Source: Schistosoma haematobium
Lineage: Eukaryota; Platyhelminthes; Trematoda; Strigeidida; Schistosomatidae
Reading direction: 5' to 3'
Assembly (NCBI RefSeq): GCF_000699445.3
Contig: NC_067196.1
Span: forward strand, 42,127,806-42,191,805
DNA length: 64,000 bases
Every line of letters begins with the position of its first letter. Positions within the stretch are counted from its first letter, which is position 1. A program made the translations under genes and the position numbers. Below, in pieces: positions 1 through 8,500 of the stretch. The notes beneath the pieces were generated by a model. It was not told the DNA's origin. It made no database searches and saw only the letters and a program-made list of their open reading frames with translations.

Positions 1-596
1 TACATGCTGGAATGATACCCTAAGTCGTGGTTGTTTTGAAGTAGACAGTGAGTGATGAACGTTAATGAACAAAGACTTGAGGATCATTAAGTTCTTGTTT
101 TTGCGCTGTACATAGCATACCGATAGCAGATTTCTGACTTTTCATTGCCTAACTTGCTTTTACGAACCACGTAATGCATCCAATTCATTTAATCATGTTA
201 TATGGTATATTTTTAATATCAAGCCTTCTGCAACAGATCGACTGCATCTCTGAATTGGTCCGATATTGTCGGGTACCTGGTCTCATAATCCTTTCAAATA
301 CATCAATGGTGTCCACTGCAACTGGATATTCAGTATTAGTTCGACTCGTTGAAAGTAAAGGGTTATCCATAATACAAAATAGCATAACAAGCCGAAGATC
401 GTTATCTTTTATAGATCTTGACAACTACATAAACGAATATACTGACAGTTCAAATGTCTCAAGTGGCAGCAACATTGATTTTAGCTAAGAGGCACTTACT
501 CTTGTGTCTGATATCTACAAAAAAGTACTCAAAACAAAACTAATTATCATTTCATCACATAAAGCACGTAAGCACACCAGAAGGAATACACTGACC

Positions 597-598
<2 letters not shown>
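1..598. other. AT-rich DNA, no supported gene
   Basis: A 104-codon open frame at 174-488 (plus) overlaps a 79-codon frame at 185-424 (minus). Neither translation was recognised. The plus frame has a possible acceptor (AG near 221) and a possible GTAAAG donor near 355, so an internal exon of the gene further right is conceivable, but nothing proves it. No RNA gene or repeat was seen here. Confidence 0.4.

Positions 599-651
<53 letters not shown>
599..651. repeat. (TAG)n microsatellite
   Basis: About 17 uninterrupted TAG triplets. This is a simple-sequence repeat likely to vary in length. It lies in non-coding DNA left of the two called exons. Confidence 0.97.
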
Positions 652-1202
652 CAACCGGGAAAACAAAACCGATTCAAAAAACTATCGTCAGCACATAAAT
701 TGACGAATTTTCGCACACTAAATGAATAAATGTTGCAACAACATCAAAAAGTTAGCAAAAAAGCACAGAATGAGGCAAGCCAACCGCCATCGCTGTCAGA
801 GATGATGGAAACGATAGTCCCTGCTTCATTCTGGGTGATCGCCAAGTTGGATGCCGAAATCACAAACCAGAGTTGAGTTCATTTCCAGTCTTTGTTTCTA
901 TTTCGTGAAAGAATGGTTAGCTGCTAACTTTCCTACCTTAAGAAAATTTTTAATATGCCATATTTGTAGCCGACGGACAGTTTACAATCAAGGCTGTTCC
1001 AATTTTAAACTAAATTTCACATTTTTAAGTACTAAGAGTCTATTTCATTAATGCTATTGGTTTGAATAAGTATTATTTACATAATACTACATGAATGTAT
1101 CATGAAGGTTTTCCTTTATTGTTTCATATATTTTCAAGGAACGTTTGTTTATTTTTTATATATTGTTTAGCCAAATGTAATATTTTATGGTCTTTTTTAA
1201 AG
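652..1202. other. Non-coding or intronic DNA left of the first called exon
   Basis: A slightly GC-richer patch at about 770-890 contains a short open frame but has no recognisable protein and no clean polypyrimidine tract. From 1060 to 1202 the sequence is T-rich and ends in a pyrimidine run followed by AAAG at 1199-1202, which looks like an intron end for the exon starting at 1203. An earlier acceptor (TTTAG ending at 1170) is an alternative. Confidence 0.4.
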
Positions 1203-1518
1203 CATTCAAAACCTATATACAATTACAATATTCCAATAACTGCTAGTTCACTACAATTTCCAAGAAAATTTCAAGCAATACACAATAATAATCATAAAGC
1301 TGAAAATCTTTCTTCAGACAAATGGATATCATTAATGCATGTTCAACATTCAGCACCGGCTAGTCCAAATGATTACTTCAGTCAACGATATAAAACAATT
1401 GATCCATATCAAATGAATAGAAATATGTTAAATCAAAAGTACGAAATTCTTCAACCACATGAATGTACAATTGATGAATATAATAATAAGATATCTATTA
1501 GTCCAAATTTTGCAAATG
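1203..1518 (+). CDS. Internal coding exon of an unrecognised protein
   Basis: The open frame encodes about 105 residues of polar sequence rich in Asn, Gln, Ile and Ser, starting HSKPIYNYN and ending ISPNFAN plus one base of a Gly codon. The left edge is placed after the acceptor TTTTTTAAAG ending at 1202; an acceptor ending at 1170 would also keep the frame, adding residues that look intronic. The right edge is the strong donor GTAAGA at 1519-1524. The exon ends in phase 1, and the exon at 2747 begins with the two bases that complete the Gly codon and continues in the same frame, which is the main support for both. No domain, signal peptide or membrane segment was recognised. The true start codon must lie in an exon to the left, possibly outside the window. 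Confidence 0.55.
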
Positions 1519-2746
1519 GTAAGACTAATTTGATTAGAATATTATGCTTGATGTAGATGTGCATATAAATTAAATTTATAGGTAAACTCATTTTGATAAT
1601 TTATTAATCTGTACTTTTTAAAATGGTACTGCATTTCAAATAGTATTCCACGAGTTATTTCTTTACAATCTTTTACGTTTCCTACCTATAAAACTTCCAG
1701 TAGTTTACATCCAAATACTTGTAACTGAATAAAGAAACTTATATATAACTAAAACCTCAACTTTTAATGTAATATAAAATAAGAGCTTATTTTTATCTAA
1801 CAGACAAGTGTCATGTCAACAAAGACTACAAGTTACAAGTCATTTATTTGAAGCCGAGGAAAGTTTTCCACAAAGCAACTCATAACCTAAACATCATAAA
1901 ACGATTTATATTTTGAGTAAATTTCTGTAGTTACCTAAAATACAAAGATGGTTACAATATTAAGTTACCGAACTAAGTGGGATTCAGCTAGGAAATTTAC
2001 CAAACGCAATTAATTTGAGAAAATTCAAATTGGTTAACAATGGTTGTTTAAATAAACACAGCAAAACGCGACAAAAAACGAATTGAAACAATAAGATGAA
2101 TGTTTCTTCATAATACCAAACCAACTTTAAATTGAGAAACGTCAGAAATTTAGATGTCTGCTCATTAAGATTATTATTATACTTGTATTTACTATTGTTT
2201 CCATTTCTCCTGTGACTGACCATCATTTATTTTAAATGATCTAAACAGTCATGAAGTTCAACCGCAATTATTTGATCTTTCTAAATTTGTCAACTCGCAA
2301 ATCATAAGTATGCTACTGTTTCGCTAATATAGACAATCGATCATGTGCTTAACCAACAATACATGGTTTTGAATGAAGGCTATTGACTTTTGTTAAGATA
2401 GGGATACACAATAGTTATTGAAAAGAGAGTACAACAATAAAATTAATGTTCATTCAGTCAACAGGAATGATTTATGGCACCACAAGTATCTCACTATCTC
2501 ATTATCTAACTCAAATTGCTTCTATCAAAAGAGATAACCGATACGGCCTTAGTGGTACAGTAAATGAATACTATATTTACACCTTGTAGATACACATAGA
2601 CATATTCAGGCAAAGCGTTATAGCTAAAATACAAAATTCTTTTTATTTTTCTACATACTGAAAATGTAATCATACATAGAATAAAATGCTTTTACTTTAT
2701 TCTCTATAATTTTCTCCCTAAATGCATTTTAAGTATTCCATTTTAG
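1519..2746 (+). other. Intron joining two coding exons
   Basis: This is a 1228-bp AT-rich stretch that starts GTAAGA and ends in a pyrimidine-rich CCATTTTAG. It interrupts a Gly codon after its first base (phase 1), and the frame continues exactly across the junction. No other gene or transposon was recognised within it; the short minus-strand frame at 1984-2226 has no support. Confidence 0.5.
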
Positions 2747-3297
2747 GTTTAATGAAACTTAATAATATGGAATTATCAAATTCAAATGCGACAAAAAATT
2801 TCGGTCTAGATAATAAATCATTGTTATATCTCACACCAAAAGGTATACTGAAAGGATGTATTACAGAATTAAATGAAAATTCACACAGAACTAATGACAA
2901 TAATAAGAATAATGAAGAATCCAATGATGTTGAAGTTGATATTGAGAAGAATACCAATGGTATCAATAATCATTCATTATATTGTTGTAATTTAGATAAA
3001 CAACAACAAACCATTCAAATAAATGATTATATACATAAACAAAATGATACTACTCATAATATTGATATCAATGAACAGTTAACAATAAAAGTAAATAAAT
3101 CTATCCCAGATTCAATTAATAATAGATCAAATCAATTATCGGAAATTTTTTCAAATCAAAATGATGAACATAATCAACAATTACCATTAATAAACAAATA
3201 TGATAGAGAACAAAATTTATTAAATATAAATACTAAATATTCATCATCTAATCCAATTGTAACTTCTATATCTTCACATGTTTCCACTTTTATTTAA
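2747..3297 (+). CDS. Terminal coding exon, Asn-rich protein
   Basis: The exon encodes about 183 residues to a TAA at 3295-3297. The sequence is strongly hydrophilic and low in complexity, with many Asn, Asp, Gln, Ser and Ile residues (for example TNDNNKNNEESNDVEVDIEK). Such Asn-rich stretches are common in AT-rich fluke genes and are probably disordered. The exon begins after TTTTAG at 2746; the in-frame ATG at 2722 lies inside the intron and is not taken as the start. Only the segment near LLYLTPKGILKGC looks like ordered sequence. No family was recognised, so function is unknown. An AATAAA lies 160 bp beyond the stop. Confidence 0.55.
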
Positions 3298-3833
3298 GAT
3301 TTAATATTATTCTCTGTGTATGTTTATTTTACCTGTGAATACATATGCATATTAAACCTAACGCTTGCCATATATATATACAGTGTTTCTGTTTAGCAGA
3401 AAGGAAAAAAGTGATTACATAATTGAGATTAATTTTGTAAAATGTCAATCCATAATAATAAAAAAAGATACTGAGAAATATATACTGAAATAAGGAGCTA
3501 TTACATGATATAATTATACATTTTATTGTATGATTAGATTTTCTTTTAAATGTATGTATCAAATATAATAACCAATTGTATCATTGATTTCTGTTAAACA
3601 TTGATATTTTTTGTGTTTCTAAGGGATTGTACCTATAGTTTATTTATATTTTATAATGTAAAGTACAATGTTGAATAGTAAAATTAATTAATTAGTAAAG
3701 ATTAATGATAAGTTTCCAAAAGAAATTCTTGTTTATAATGATACTCCTTTGATTATTAATATTTGTACGTTTTATAAATTAGAATTTTTCCATAAGACAA
3801 GACCAGTTCAAGTTATCGTTTCAACAAAGAGCC

Positions 3834-3838
<5 letters not shown>
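3298..3838 (+). other. Probable 3' UTR and AT-rich flank
   Basis: Very AT-rich DNA follows the stop codon at 3297. It contains a candidate polyadenylation hexamer at 3457-3462 and no further open frame with support. The overlapping 77-codon minus frame at 3329-3562 is not convincing. Confidence 0.4.
3457..3462 (+). promoter_or_regulatory. Candidate AATAAA polyadenylation signal
   Basis: A canonical AATAAA hexamer 160 bp downstream of the stop of the terminal exon. In DNA this AT-rich the hexamer is expected often by chance, so position is the only support. Confidence 0.35.

Positions 3839-3873
<35 letters not shown>
3839..3873. repeat. (AT)n microsatellite
   Basis: About 17 AT dinucleotides in a row. 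The tract sits directly left of the inverted satellite remnant. Confidence 0.95.
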
Positions 3874-3876
<3 letters not shown>

Positions 3877-3917
3877 TCAGAAGGGGGGTTAAGATTTTAG
3901 TGATTTTTTAGTTCATT

Positions 3918-4052
3918 TCATAAGTCAACTGAAGCTAGATCACTGTGCAAGACCTGGAAGCACTGGCCGGCCGTTTCATTCAACATTGCGCACCCCACGA
4001 TCCCGCCCTGCAAGATTCGAACCCATGAACTGTCAGTCTCGCACGAGAACGC
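3918..4052 (-). repeat. Diverged minus-strand remnant of the 401-bp hammerhead satellite unit
   Basis: Read on the minus strand this matches the unit from the tRNA-like head through the ribozyme and on to the TGACTCATGA-like segment. A B-box-like GGTTCGAATCT lies at about 4013-4023 and the segment after the ribozyme (AGTGCTTCCAGG) at about 3953-3964. The ribozyme is broken: the stretch holding CTGAGGA and stem II is replaced by a short unrelated sequence, and the cleavage triplet reads GCC instead of GTC. Several indels and substitutions make it clearly older than the array copies. It abuts a plus-strand fragment of the same unit. Confidence 0.75.
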
Positions 4053-4059
4053 TGTTCGG

Positions 4060-4290
4060 TGTTCATGTTTAACTTTAACTATAAAATTGCTAAAATCTCC
4101 ACAAAACCCCTTTCTGATGTTAATCAGCATATGCTCACTAGTGACTGGTTTCAAGAGGTATTTCCTCGAGTTCTAATGAGAAGCAGTGACCAATGGAGTC
4201 CAACTCATTGAAGACATTGGTGGATGTGTTGCTCAATTTCGTGGGTTATTTGAAGTTAAACACCAATGATTGCCGGCTCAGTGGACTAGA
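4060..4290 (+). repeat. Diverged plus-strand fragment of the 401-bp satellite unit
   Basis: This aligns with the unit from the AAATCTCCACAAAACCC segment, through CTCACTAGTGACTG and the TGGAGT..CAAC stretch, to GCCGGCTCAGTGG, where it stops inside the A box at about 4290. Similarity is interrupted by many substitutions. Together with the minus-strand piece on its left it forms a head-to-head rearranged copy, with the orientation change at about 4053-4065. Confidence 0.75.
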
Positions 4291-4574
4291 TTTATTAATT
4301 CATAGAGATGAATCTTTATTCATATCTTTTTATTAGCAGAATGTTTAAAGCAATTAGTCACTTTGATAAATTTCGATAGTGTAATAAGAAGACGAAGATT
4401 ACCAGAACTATGTGATGTATTAACGCAATACATTTCGAAAAGTCTAATCACACATATACTTGTTAAGAGCATTTATATATAAAAATAAAAGGTCAACCTG
4501 ACTAGAAATGGAGGGTAAAAGGAGACAAAGATAGTAAAGAAATAATATGAAAACAATTTAATAATAAGCTAACA
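4291..4574. other. AT-rich spacer, no feature seen
   Basis: This separates the rearranged satellite remnant from the retroelement stub. No coding frame, RNA gene or repeat was recognised. Confidence 0.5.
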
Positions 4575-4858
4575 TTACCAAGGTAGGTTTGGGGTGAGAA
4601 CAAGCTGTTTTCGAATGCACAAAATGGTTTGAATTTCCGTATGGCTAAGGCTTCAATAAACTTTAGTAAATGCCCTTTTACACATTTGTACAACACCACA
4701 AAAGCTGAGTTAAGATCAATAGAGGATGATGAGTATTCATCCTCTACTATTATTGGGACATTCGATTCTATCTGTTTCTGAAGCCATTTAGGTACATGTT
4801 CACATACCCTAGTTTTGAGATCCTGATTACTCCTCTCTATGTATGTGTGATCACACAC
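4575..4858 (-). pseudogene. Penelope-like element 3' end, GIY-YIG-type endonuclease remnant
   Basis: The minus-strand translation contains motifs I associate with the C-terminal endonuclease of Penelope-like retroelements: a degraded YI(G)R segment, then LKTRVCEHVPKWL, then VLYKCVKGHLLKFIEALAIR. In the family this domain nicks DNA at insertion sites and follows a reverse transcriptase, which is absent here. The copy is dead. It is 5'-truncated, the YIG Gly is replaced by Glu, the middle of the domain is missing near 4709-4720, and a one-base loss in a T run (A4 at 4621-4624 on the plus strand) shifts the frame. In the shifted frame the tail continues to an expected Trp-stop at 4575-4580. It lies about 150 bp left of the satellite array. 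Confidence 0.7.
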
Positions 4859-5007
4859 ACATTTAAATTGGTAAACACAGTGGGATGTGACGCAATCGTT
4901 TTATTGTCTTTCAGGTTCCTTAATAATAAACTTTGCTGCACAATATGCAGAATAGTAGAAGAGTGGAATATTGTAGGAATATAGTAGGATATTGTTTTGC
5001 ATTTTCT
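4859..5007. other. Spacer between retroelement stub and satellite array
   Basis: AT-rich sequence with a short CA-rich stretch near 4850-4860. No gene seen; the short open frames here have no support. Confidence 0.5.
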
Positions 5008-5068
5008 GACTCGTGTACAGGACTGATAGGTCCTGGATTCGAATCTTGTGAGGCGGGATCACAGATGC

Positions 5069-5114
5069 GCGCTGCTGAGGAGTCCCACAGTAGGACAAAA
5101 CGGCCGTCCAGTGC
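5069..5114 (+). ncRNA. Left-edge hammerhead ribozyme with G12 to A change
   Basis: This is the most diverged copy in the array. Stem I is GCGCTG (5069-5074) with CAGTGC (5109-5114), including one G-U pair. CTGAGGA is at 5075-5081, and stem II is GTCC (5082-5085) with GGAC (5093-5096). The following core reads AAAA at 5097-5100 where GAAA is required, so G12, the general base of catalysis in the family, is replaced by A. The change is in a CpG context (CG to CA). The ribozyme is predicted to be inactive. The tRNA-like head to its left (5008-5060) is also diverged and lacks an A box. Confidence 0.85.
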
Positions 5115-5215
5115 TTCCAGGTTTTCAATGGTGGTCTAGCTTCAACTGACTCATGATTTCAATCTGTGAAATTTCTAAAAATCTCCACAAAACCCATTCT
5201 GATAATAATCAACTG

Positions 5216-5261
5216 CTCACTAGTGACTGACTTCAGGAAAAACTCCCGAAGTTCTAGTGAG
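5216..5261 (+). repeat. Conserved stem-loop in the 3' half of each unit (first copy)
   Basis: CTCACTAG (5216-5223) is complementary to CTAGTGAG (5254-5261), and within it ACTTC (5230-5234) is complementary to GAAGT (5248-5252), leaving an A-rich loop. The element recurs in every unit at the 401-bp period. The A-run in the loop is where the 400-bp length variants occur. No role is known. Confidence 0.55.
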
Positions 5262-5390
5262 AAGCCGTTACCAGTGGAGTTCAACCAGGTCTGTTGTGAG
5301 ATAAGAACTCACTGAAGACAATGGTGTACGGTGGCGCAACCTCGTGGATTGGTTGAAGTTAGACATTAACACCGTTGGATGCCGGCTCAG

Positions 5391-5401
5391 TGGTCTAGTG
5401 G
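5391..5401 (+). promoter_or_regulatory. Pol III A box, repeated in all 116 units
   Basis: TGGTCTAGTGG matches the consensus TRGYNNANNGG at every fixed position. It lies 44 bp upstream of the B box, start to start, a spacing normal for tRNA genes. In tRNA-derived elements this internal promoter is bound by TFIIIC and makes each copy potentially transcribed. Repeats at the 401-bp period. Confidence 0.8.
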
Positions 5402-5410
5402 TTAAGTGCT

Positions 5411-5418
5411 CGCGCGCG
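5411..5418. other. (CG)4 palindromic tract in every unit
   Basis: CGCGCGCG, flanked as TCGCGCGCGA (a 10-bp palindrome), lies between the A and B boxes. Alternating CG is a Z-DNA-prone sequence and stands out in an AT-rich genome. It appears conserved across the array, although the diverged copies have lost it. Confidence 0.7.
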
Positions 5419-5434
5419 AAGCCAGTAGGTCCTG

Positions 5435-5445
5435 GGTTCGAGCCC
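5435..5445 (+). promoter_or_regulatory. Pol III B box, repeated in all units
   Basis: GGTTCGAGCCC agrees with the B-box core GWTCRANNC and differs at one position from the longer tRNA consensus GGTTCGANTCC. With the A box it forms a type 2 Pol III promoter, so the head of the unit is tRNA-derived. A complete, charged tRNA is not claimed. Confidence 0.85.
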
Positions 5446-5463
5446 CACGTGGTGCGGGATCGT

Positions 5464-5519
5464 GGATGCGCACTGCTGAGGAGTCCCATACTAGGACGAA
5501 ACGGCCGTCCAGTGCTTCC
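5464..5519 (+). ncRNA. Type I hammerhead ribozyme, intact core (first of 116)
   Basis: All conserved positions are present. Stem I: GCACTG (5470-5475) with CAGTGC (5510-5515), extended by GGA (5464-5466) with TCC (5517-5519) across an internal loop. Core: CTGAGGA (5476-5482; N7 = G is allowed). Stem II: GTCC (5483-5486) with GGAC (5494-5497), loop CATACTA. Core: GAAA (5498-5501). Stem III: ACGGCCGT (5501-5508). Cleavage is predicted after C5509 of GTC, giving a 2',3'-cyclic phosphate and a 5'-OH. The family is self-cleaving RNA; a related ribozyme is known from schistosome SMalpha satellite. The translated frame over this region (CALLRSPILGRNGRPVLPG) is the same in all 116 units, so no core-changing substitution that alters it is present. 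Confidence 0.92.
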
Positions 5520-5522
5520 AGG

Positions 5523-5526
5523 TTTT
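5523..5526 (+). terminator. Minimal Pol III terminator (TTTT), present in some units
   Basis: GGTTTTC places a T4 run 14 nt after the ribozyme cleavage site; it is the only T4 on the plus strand of the unit. About 40 of 116 units have it (for example units 1, 3, 4, 6-8, 20-26, 115); 76 have TTCT instead. T4 is a minimal terminator in vertebrates and may be weak in other animals. Confidence 0.5.
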
Positions 5527-8500
5527 CAATGGTGGTCTAGCTTCAACTGACTCATGATTTCAATCTGTGAAATTTCTAAAAAATCTCCACAAAACCCATT
5601 CTGATAATAATCAACTGCTCACTAGTGACTGACTTCAGGAAAAACTCCCGAAGTTCTAGTGAGAAGCCGTTACCAGTGGAGTTCAACCAGGTCTGTTGTG
5701 AGATAGGAACTCACTGAAGACAATGGTGTACGGTGGCGCAACTTCGTGGATTGGTTGAAGTTAGACATTAACACCGTTGGATGCCGGCTCAGTGGTCTAG
5801 TGGTTAAGTGCTCGCGCGCGAAGCCAGTAGGTCCTGGGTTCGAGCCCCACGTGGTGCGGGATCGTGGATGCGCACTGCTGAGGAGTCCCATACTAGGACG
5901 AAACGGCCGTCCAGTGCTTCCAGGTTCTCAATGGTGGTCTAGCTTCAACTGACTCATGATTTCAATCTGTGAAATTTCTAAAAATCTCCACAAAACCCAT
6001 TCTGATAATAATCAACTGCTCACTAGTGACTGACTTCAGGAAAAACTCCCGAAGTTCTAGTGAGAAGCCGTTACCAGTGGAGTTCAACCAGGTCTGTTGT
6101 GAGATAGGAACTCACTGAAGACAATGGTGTACGGTGGCGCAACTTCGTGGATTGGTTGAAGTTAGACATTAACACCGTTGGATGCCGGCTCAGTGGTCTA
6201 GTGGTTAAGTGCTCGCGCGCGAAGCCAGTAGGTCCTGGGTTCGAGCCCCACGTGGTGCGGGATCGTGGATGCGCACTGCTGAGGAGTCCCATACTAGGAC
6301 GAAACGGCCGTCCAGTGCTTCCAGGTTTTCAATGGTGGTCTAGCTTCAACTGACTCATGATTTCAATCTGTGAAATTTCTAAAAAATCTCCACAAAACCC
6401 ATTCTGATAATAATCAACTGCTCACTAGTGACTGACTTCAGGAAAAACTCCCGAAGTTCTAGTGAGAAGCCGTTACCAGTGGAGTTCAACCAGGTCTGTT
6501 GTGAGATAGGAACTCACTGAAGACAATGGTGTACGGTGGCGCAACCTCGTGGATTGGTTGAAGTTAGACATTAACACCGTTGGATGCCGGCTCAGTGGTC
6601 TAGTGGTTAAGTGCTCGCGCGCGAAGCCAGTAGGTCCTGGGTTCGAGCCCCACGTGGTGCGGGATCGTGGATGCGCACTGCTGAGGAGTCCCATACTAGG
6701 ACGAAACGGCCGTCCAGTGCTTCCAGGTTTTCAATGGTGGTCTAGCTTCAACTGACTCATGATTTCAATCTGTGAAATTTCTAAAAAATCTCAACAAAAC
6801 CCATTCTGATAATAATCAACTGCTCACTAGTGACTGACTTCAGGAAAAACTCCCGAAGTTCTAGTGAGAAGCCGTTACCAGTGGAGTTCAACCAGGTCTG
6901 TTGTGAGATAGGAACTCACTGAAGACAATGGTGTACGGTGGCGCAACCTCGTGGATTGGTTGAAGTTAGACATTAACACCGTTGGATGCCGGCTCAGTGG
7001 TCTAGTGGTTAAGTGCTCGCGCGCGAAGCCAGTAGGTCCTGGGTTCGAGCCCCACGTGGTGCGGGATCGTGGATGCGCACTGCTGAGGAGTCCCATACTA
7101 GGACGAAACGGCCGTCCAGTGCTTCCAGGTTCTCAATGGTGGTCTAGCTTCAACTGACTCATGATTTCAATCTGTGAAATTTCTAAAAAATCTCCACAAA
7201 ACCCATTCTGATAATAATCAACTGCTCACTAGTGACTGACTTCAGGAAAAACTCCCGAAGTTCTAGTGAGAAGCCGTTACCAGTGGAGTTCAACCAGGTC
7301 TGTTGTGAGATAGGAACTCACTGAAGACAATGGTGTACGGTGGCGCAACTTCGTGGATTGGTTGAAGTTAGACATTAACACCGTTGGATGCCGGCTCAGT
7401 GGTCTAGTGGTTAAGTGCTCGCGCGCGAAGCCAGTAGGTCCTGGGTTCGAGCCCCACGTGGTGCGGGATCGTGGATGCGCACTGCTGAGGAGTCCCATAC
7501 TAGGACGAAACGGCCGTCCAGTGCTTCCAGGTTTTCAATGGTGGTCTAGCTTCAACTGACTCATGATTTCAATCTGTGAAATTTCTAAAAATCTCCACAA
7601 AACCCATTCTGATAATAATCAACTGCTCACTAGTGACTGACTTCAGGAAAAACTCCCGAAGTTCTAGTGAGAAGCCGTTACCAGTGGAGTTCAACCAGGT
7701 CTGTTGTGAGATAGGAACTCACTGAAGACAATGGTGTACGGTGGCGCAACTTCGTGGATTGGTTGAAGTTAGACATTAACACCGTTGGATGCCGGCTCAG
7801 TGGTCTAGTGGTTAAGTGCTCGCGCGCGAAGCCAGTAGGTCCTGGGTTCGAGCCCCACGTGGTGCGGGATCGTGGATGCGCACTGCTGAGGAGTCCCATA
7901 CTAGGACGAAACGGCCGTCCAGTGCTTCCAGGTTTTCAATGGTGGTCTAGCTTCAACTGACTCATGATTTCAATCTGTGAAATTTCTAAAAATCTCCACA
8001 AAACCCATTCTGATAATAATCAACTGCTCACTAGTGACTGACTTCAGGAAAAACTCCCGAAGTTCTAGTGAGAAGCCGTTACCAGTGGAGTTCAACCAGG
8101 TCTGTTGTGAGATAGGAACTCACTGAAGACAATGGTGTACGGTGGCGCAACCTCGTGGATTGGTTGAAGTTAGACATTAACACCGTTGGATGCCGGCTCA
8201 GTGGTCTAGTGGTTAAGTGCTCGCGCGCGAAGCCAGTAGGTCCTGGGTTCGAGCCCCACGTGGTGCGGGATCGTGGATGCGCACTGCTGAGGAGTCCCAT
8301 ACTAGGACGAAACGGCCGTCCAGTGCTTCCAGGTTTTCAATGGTGGTCTAGCTTCAACTGACTCATGATTTCAATCTGTGAAATTTCTAAAAATCTCCAC
8401 AAAACCCATTCTGATAATAATCAACTGCTCACTAGTGACTGACTTCAGGAAAAACTCCCGAAGTTCTAGTGAGAAGCCGTTACCAGTGGAGTTCAACCAG

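Larger units (their letters stand above)
5352..5547 (+). other. Long-range complementary arms enclosing promoter and ribozyme
   Basis: GTTGAAGTTAGAC (5352-5364) can pair with GTCTAGCTTCAAC (5535-5547) over 13 positions with a single G-U pair. The enclosed domain is about 170 nt and contains the A box, B box, ribozyme and T4 site. The arms recur in every unit. The pairing is seen in sequence; its formation in RNA is inferred. A Pol III transcript starting just before the A box would lack the 5' arm, so only longer or read-through RNA could form it. Confidence 0.55.
5344..5745 (+). repeat. Representative complete satellite unit (unit 1)
   Basis: A landmark-to-landmark monomer, taken arbitrarily from TGGATTGG to the next. 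Order: 5' arm of a long-range stem (5352-5364), A box (5391-5401), a (CG)4 tract (5411-5418), B box (5435-5445), hammerhead ribozyme (5464-5519), T4 run (5523-5526), 3' arm of the stem (5535-5547), AT-rich segment, A-run, then the stem-loop corresponding to 5216-5261. This interval is 402 bp because of an A6 homopolymer. Other units sit at steps of 401 bp, with net offsets of +4 after unit 6 and -1 after each of units 20, 76, 96, 101 and 114. Confidence 0.9.

Noticed and set aside
851..1051. 66-codon plus-strand frame
   Set aside because: Its second half is AT-rich intron-like sequence and no motif or splice evidence supports it.
2535..2580. Possible tRNA-like A box fragment (CCTTAGTGGTACAG)
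   Set aside because: No B box or other satellite homology follows; similarity is too short.
2718..2966. Minus-strand 82-codon frame
   Set aside because: It lies opposite the Asn-rich exon and its Ser/Phe/Leu-rich composition is the shadow of Asn/Glu-rich codons.
5383..5455. Functional tRNA genes in each unit
   Set aside because: A and B boxes are present, but I could not draw a convincing cloverleaf with an anticodon arm, and the sequence runs directly into the ribozyme. Called a tRNA-derived head only.
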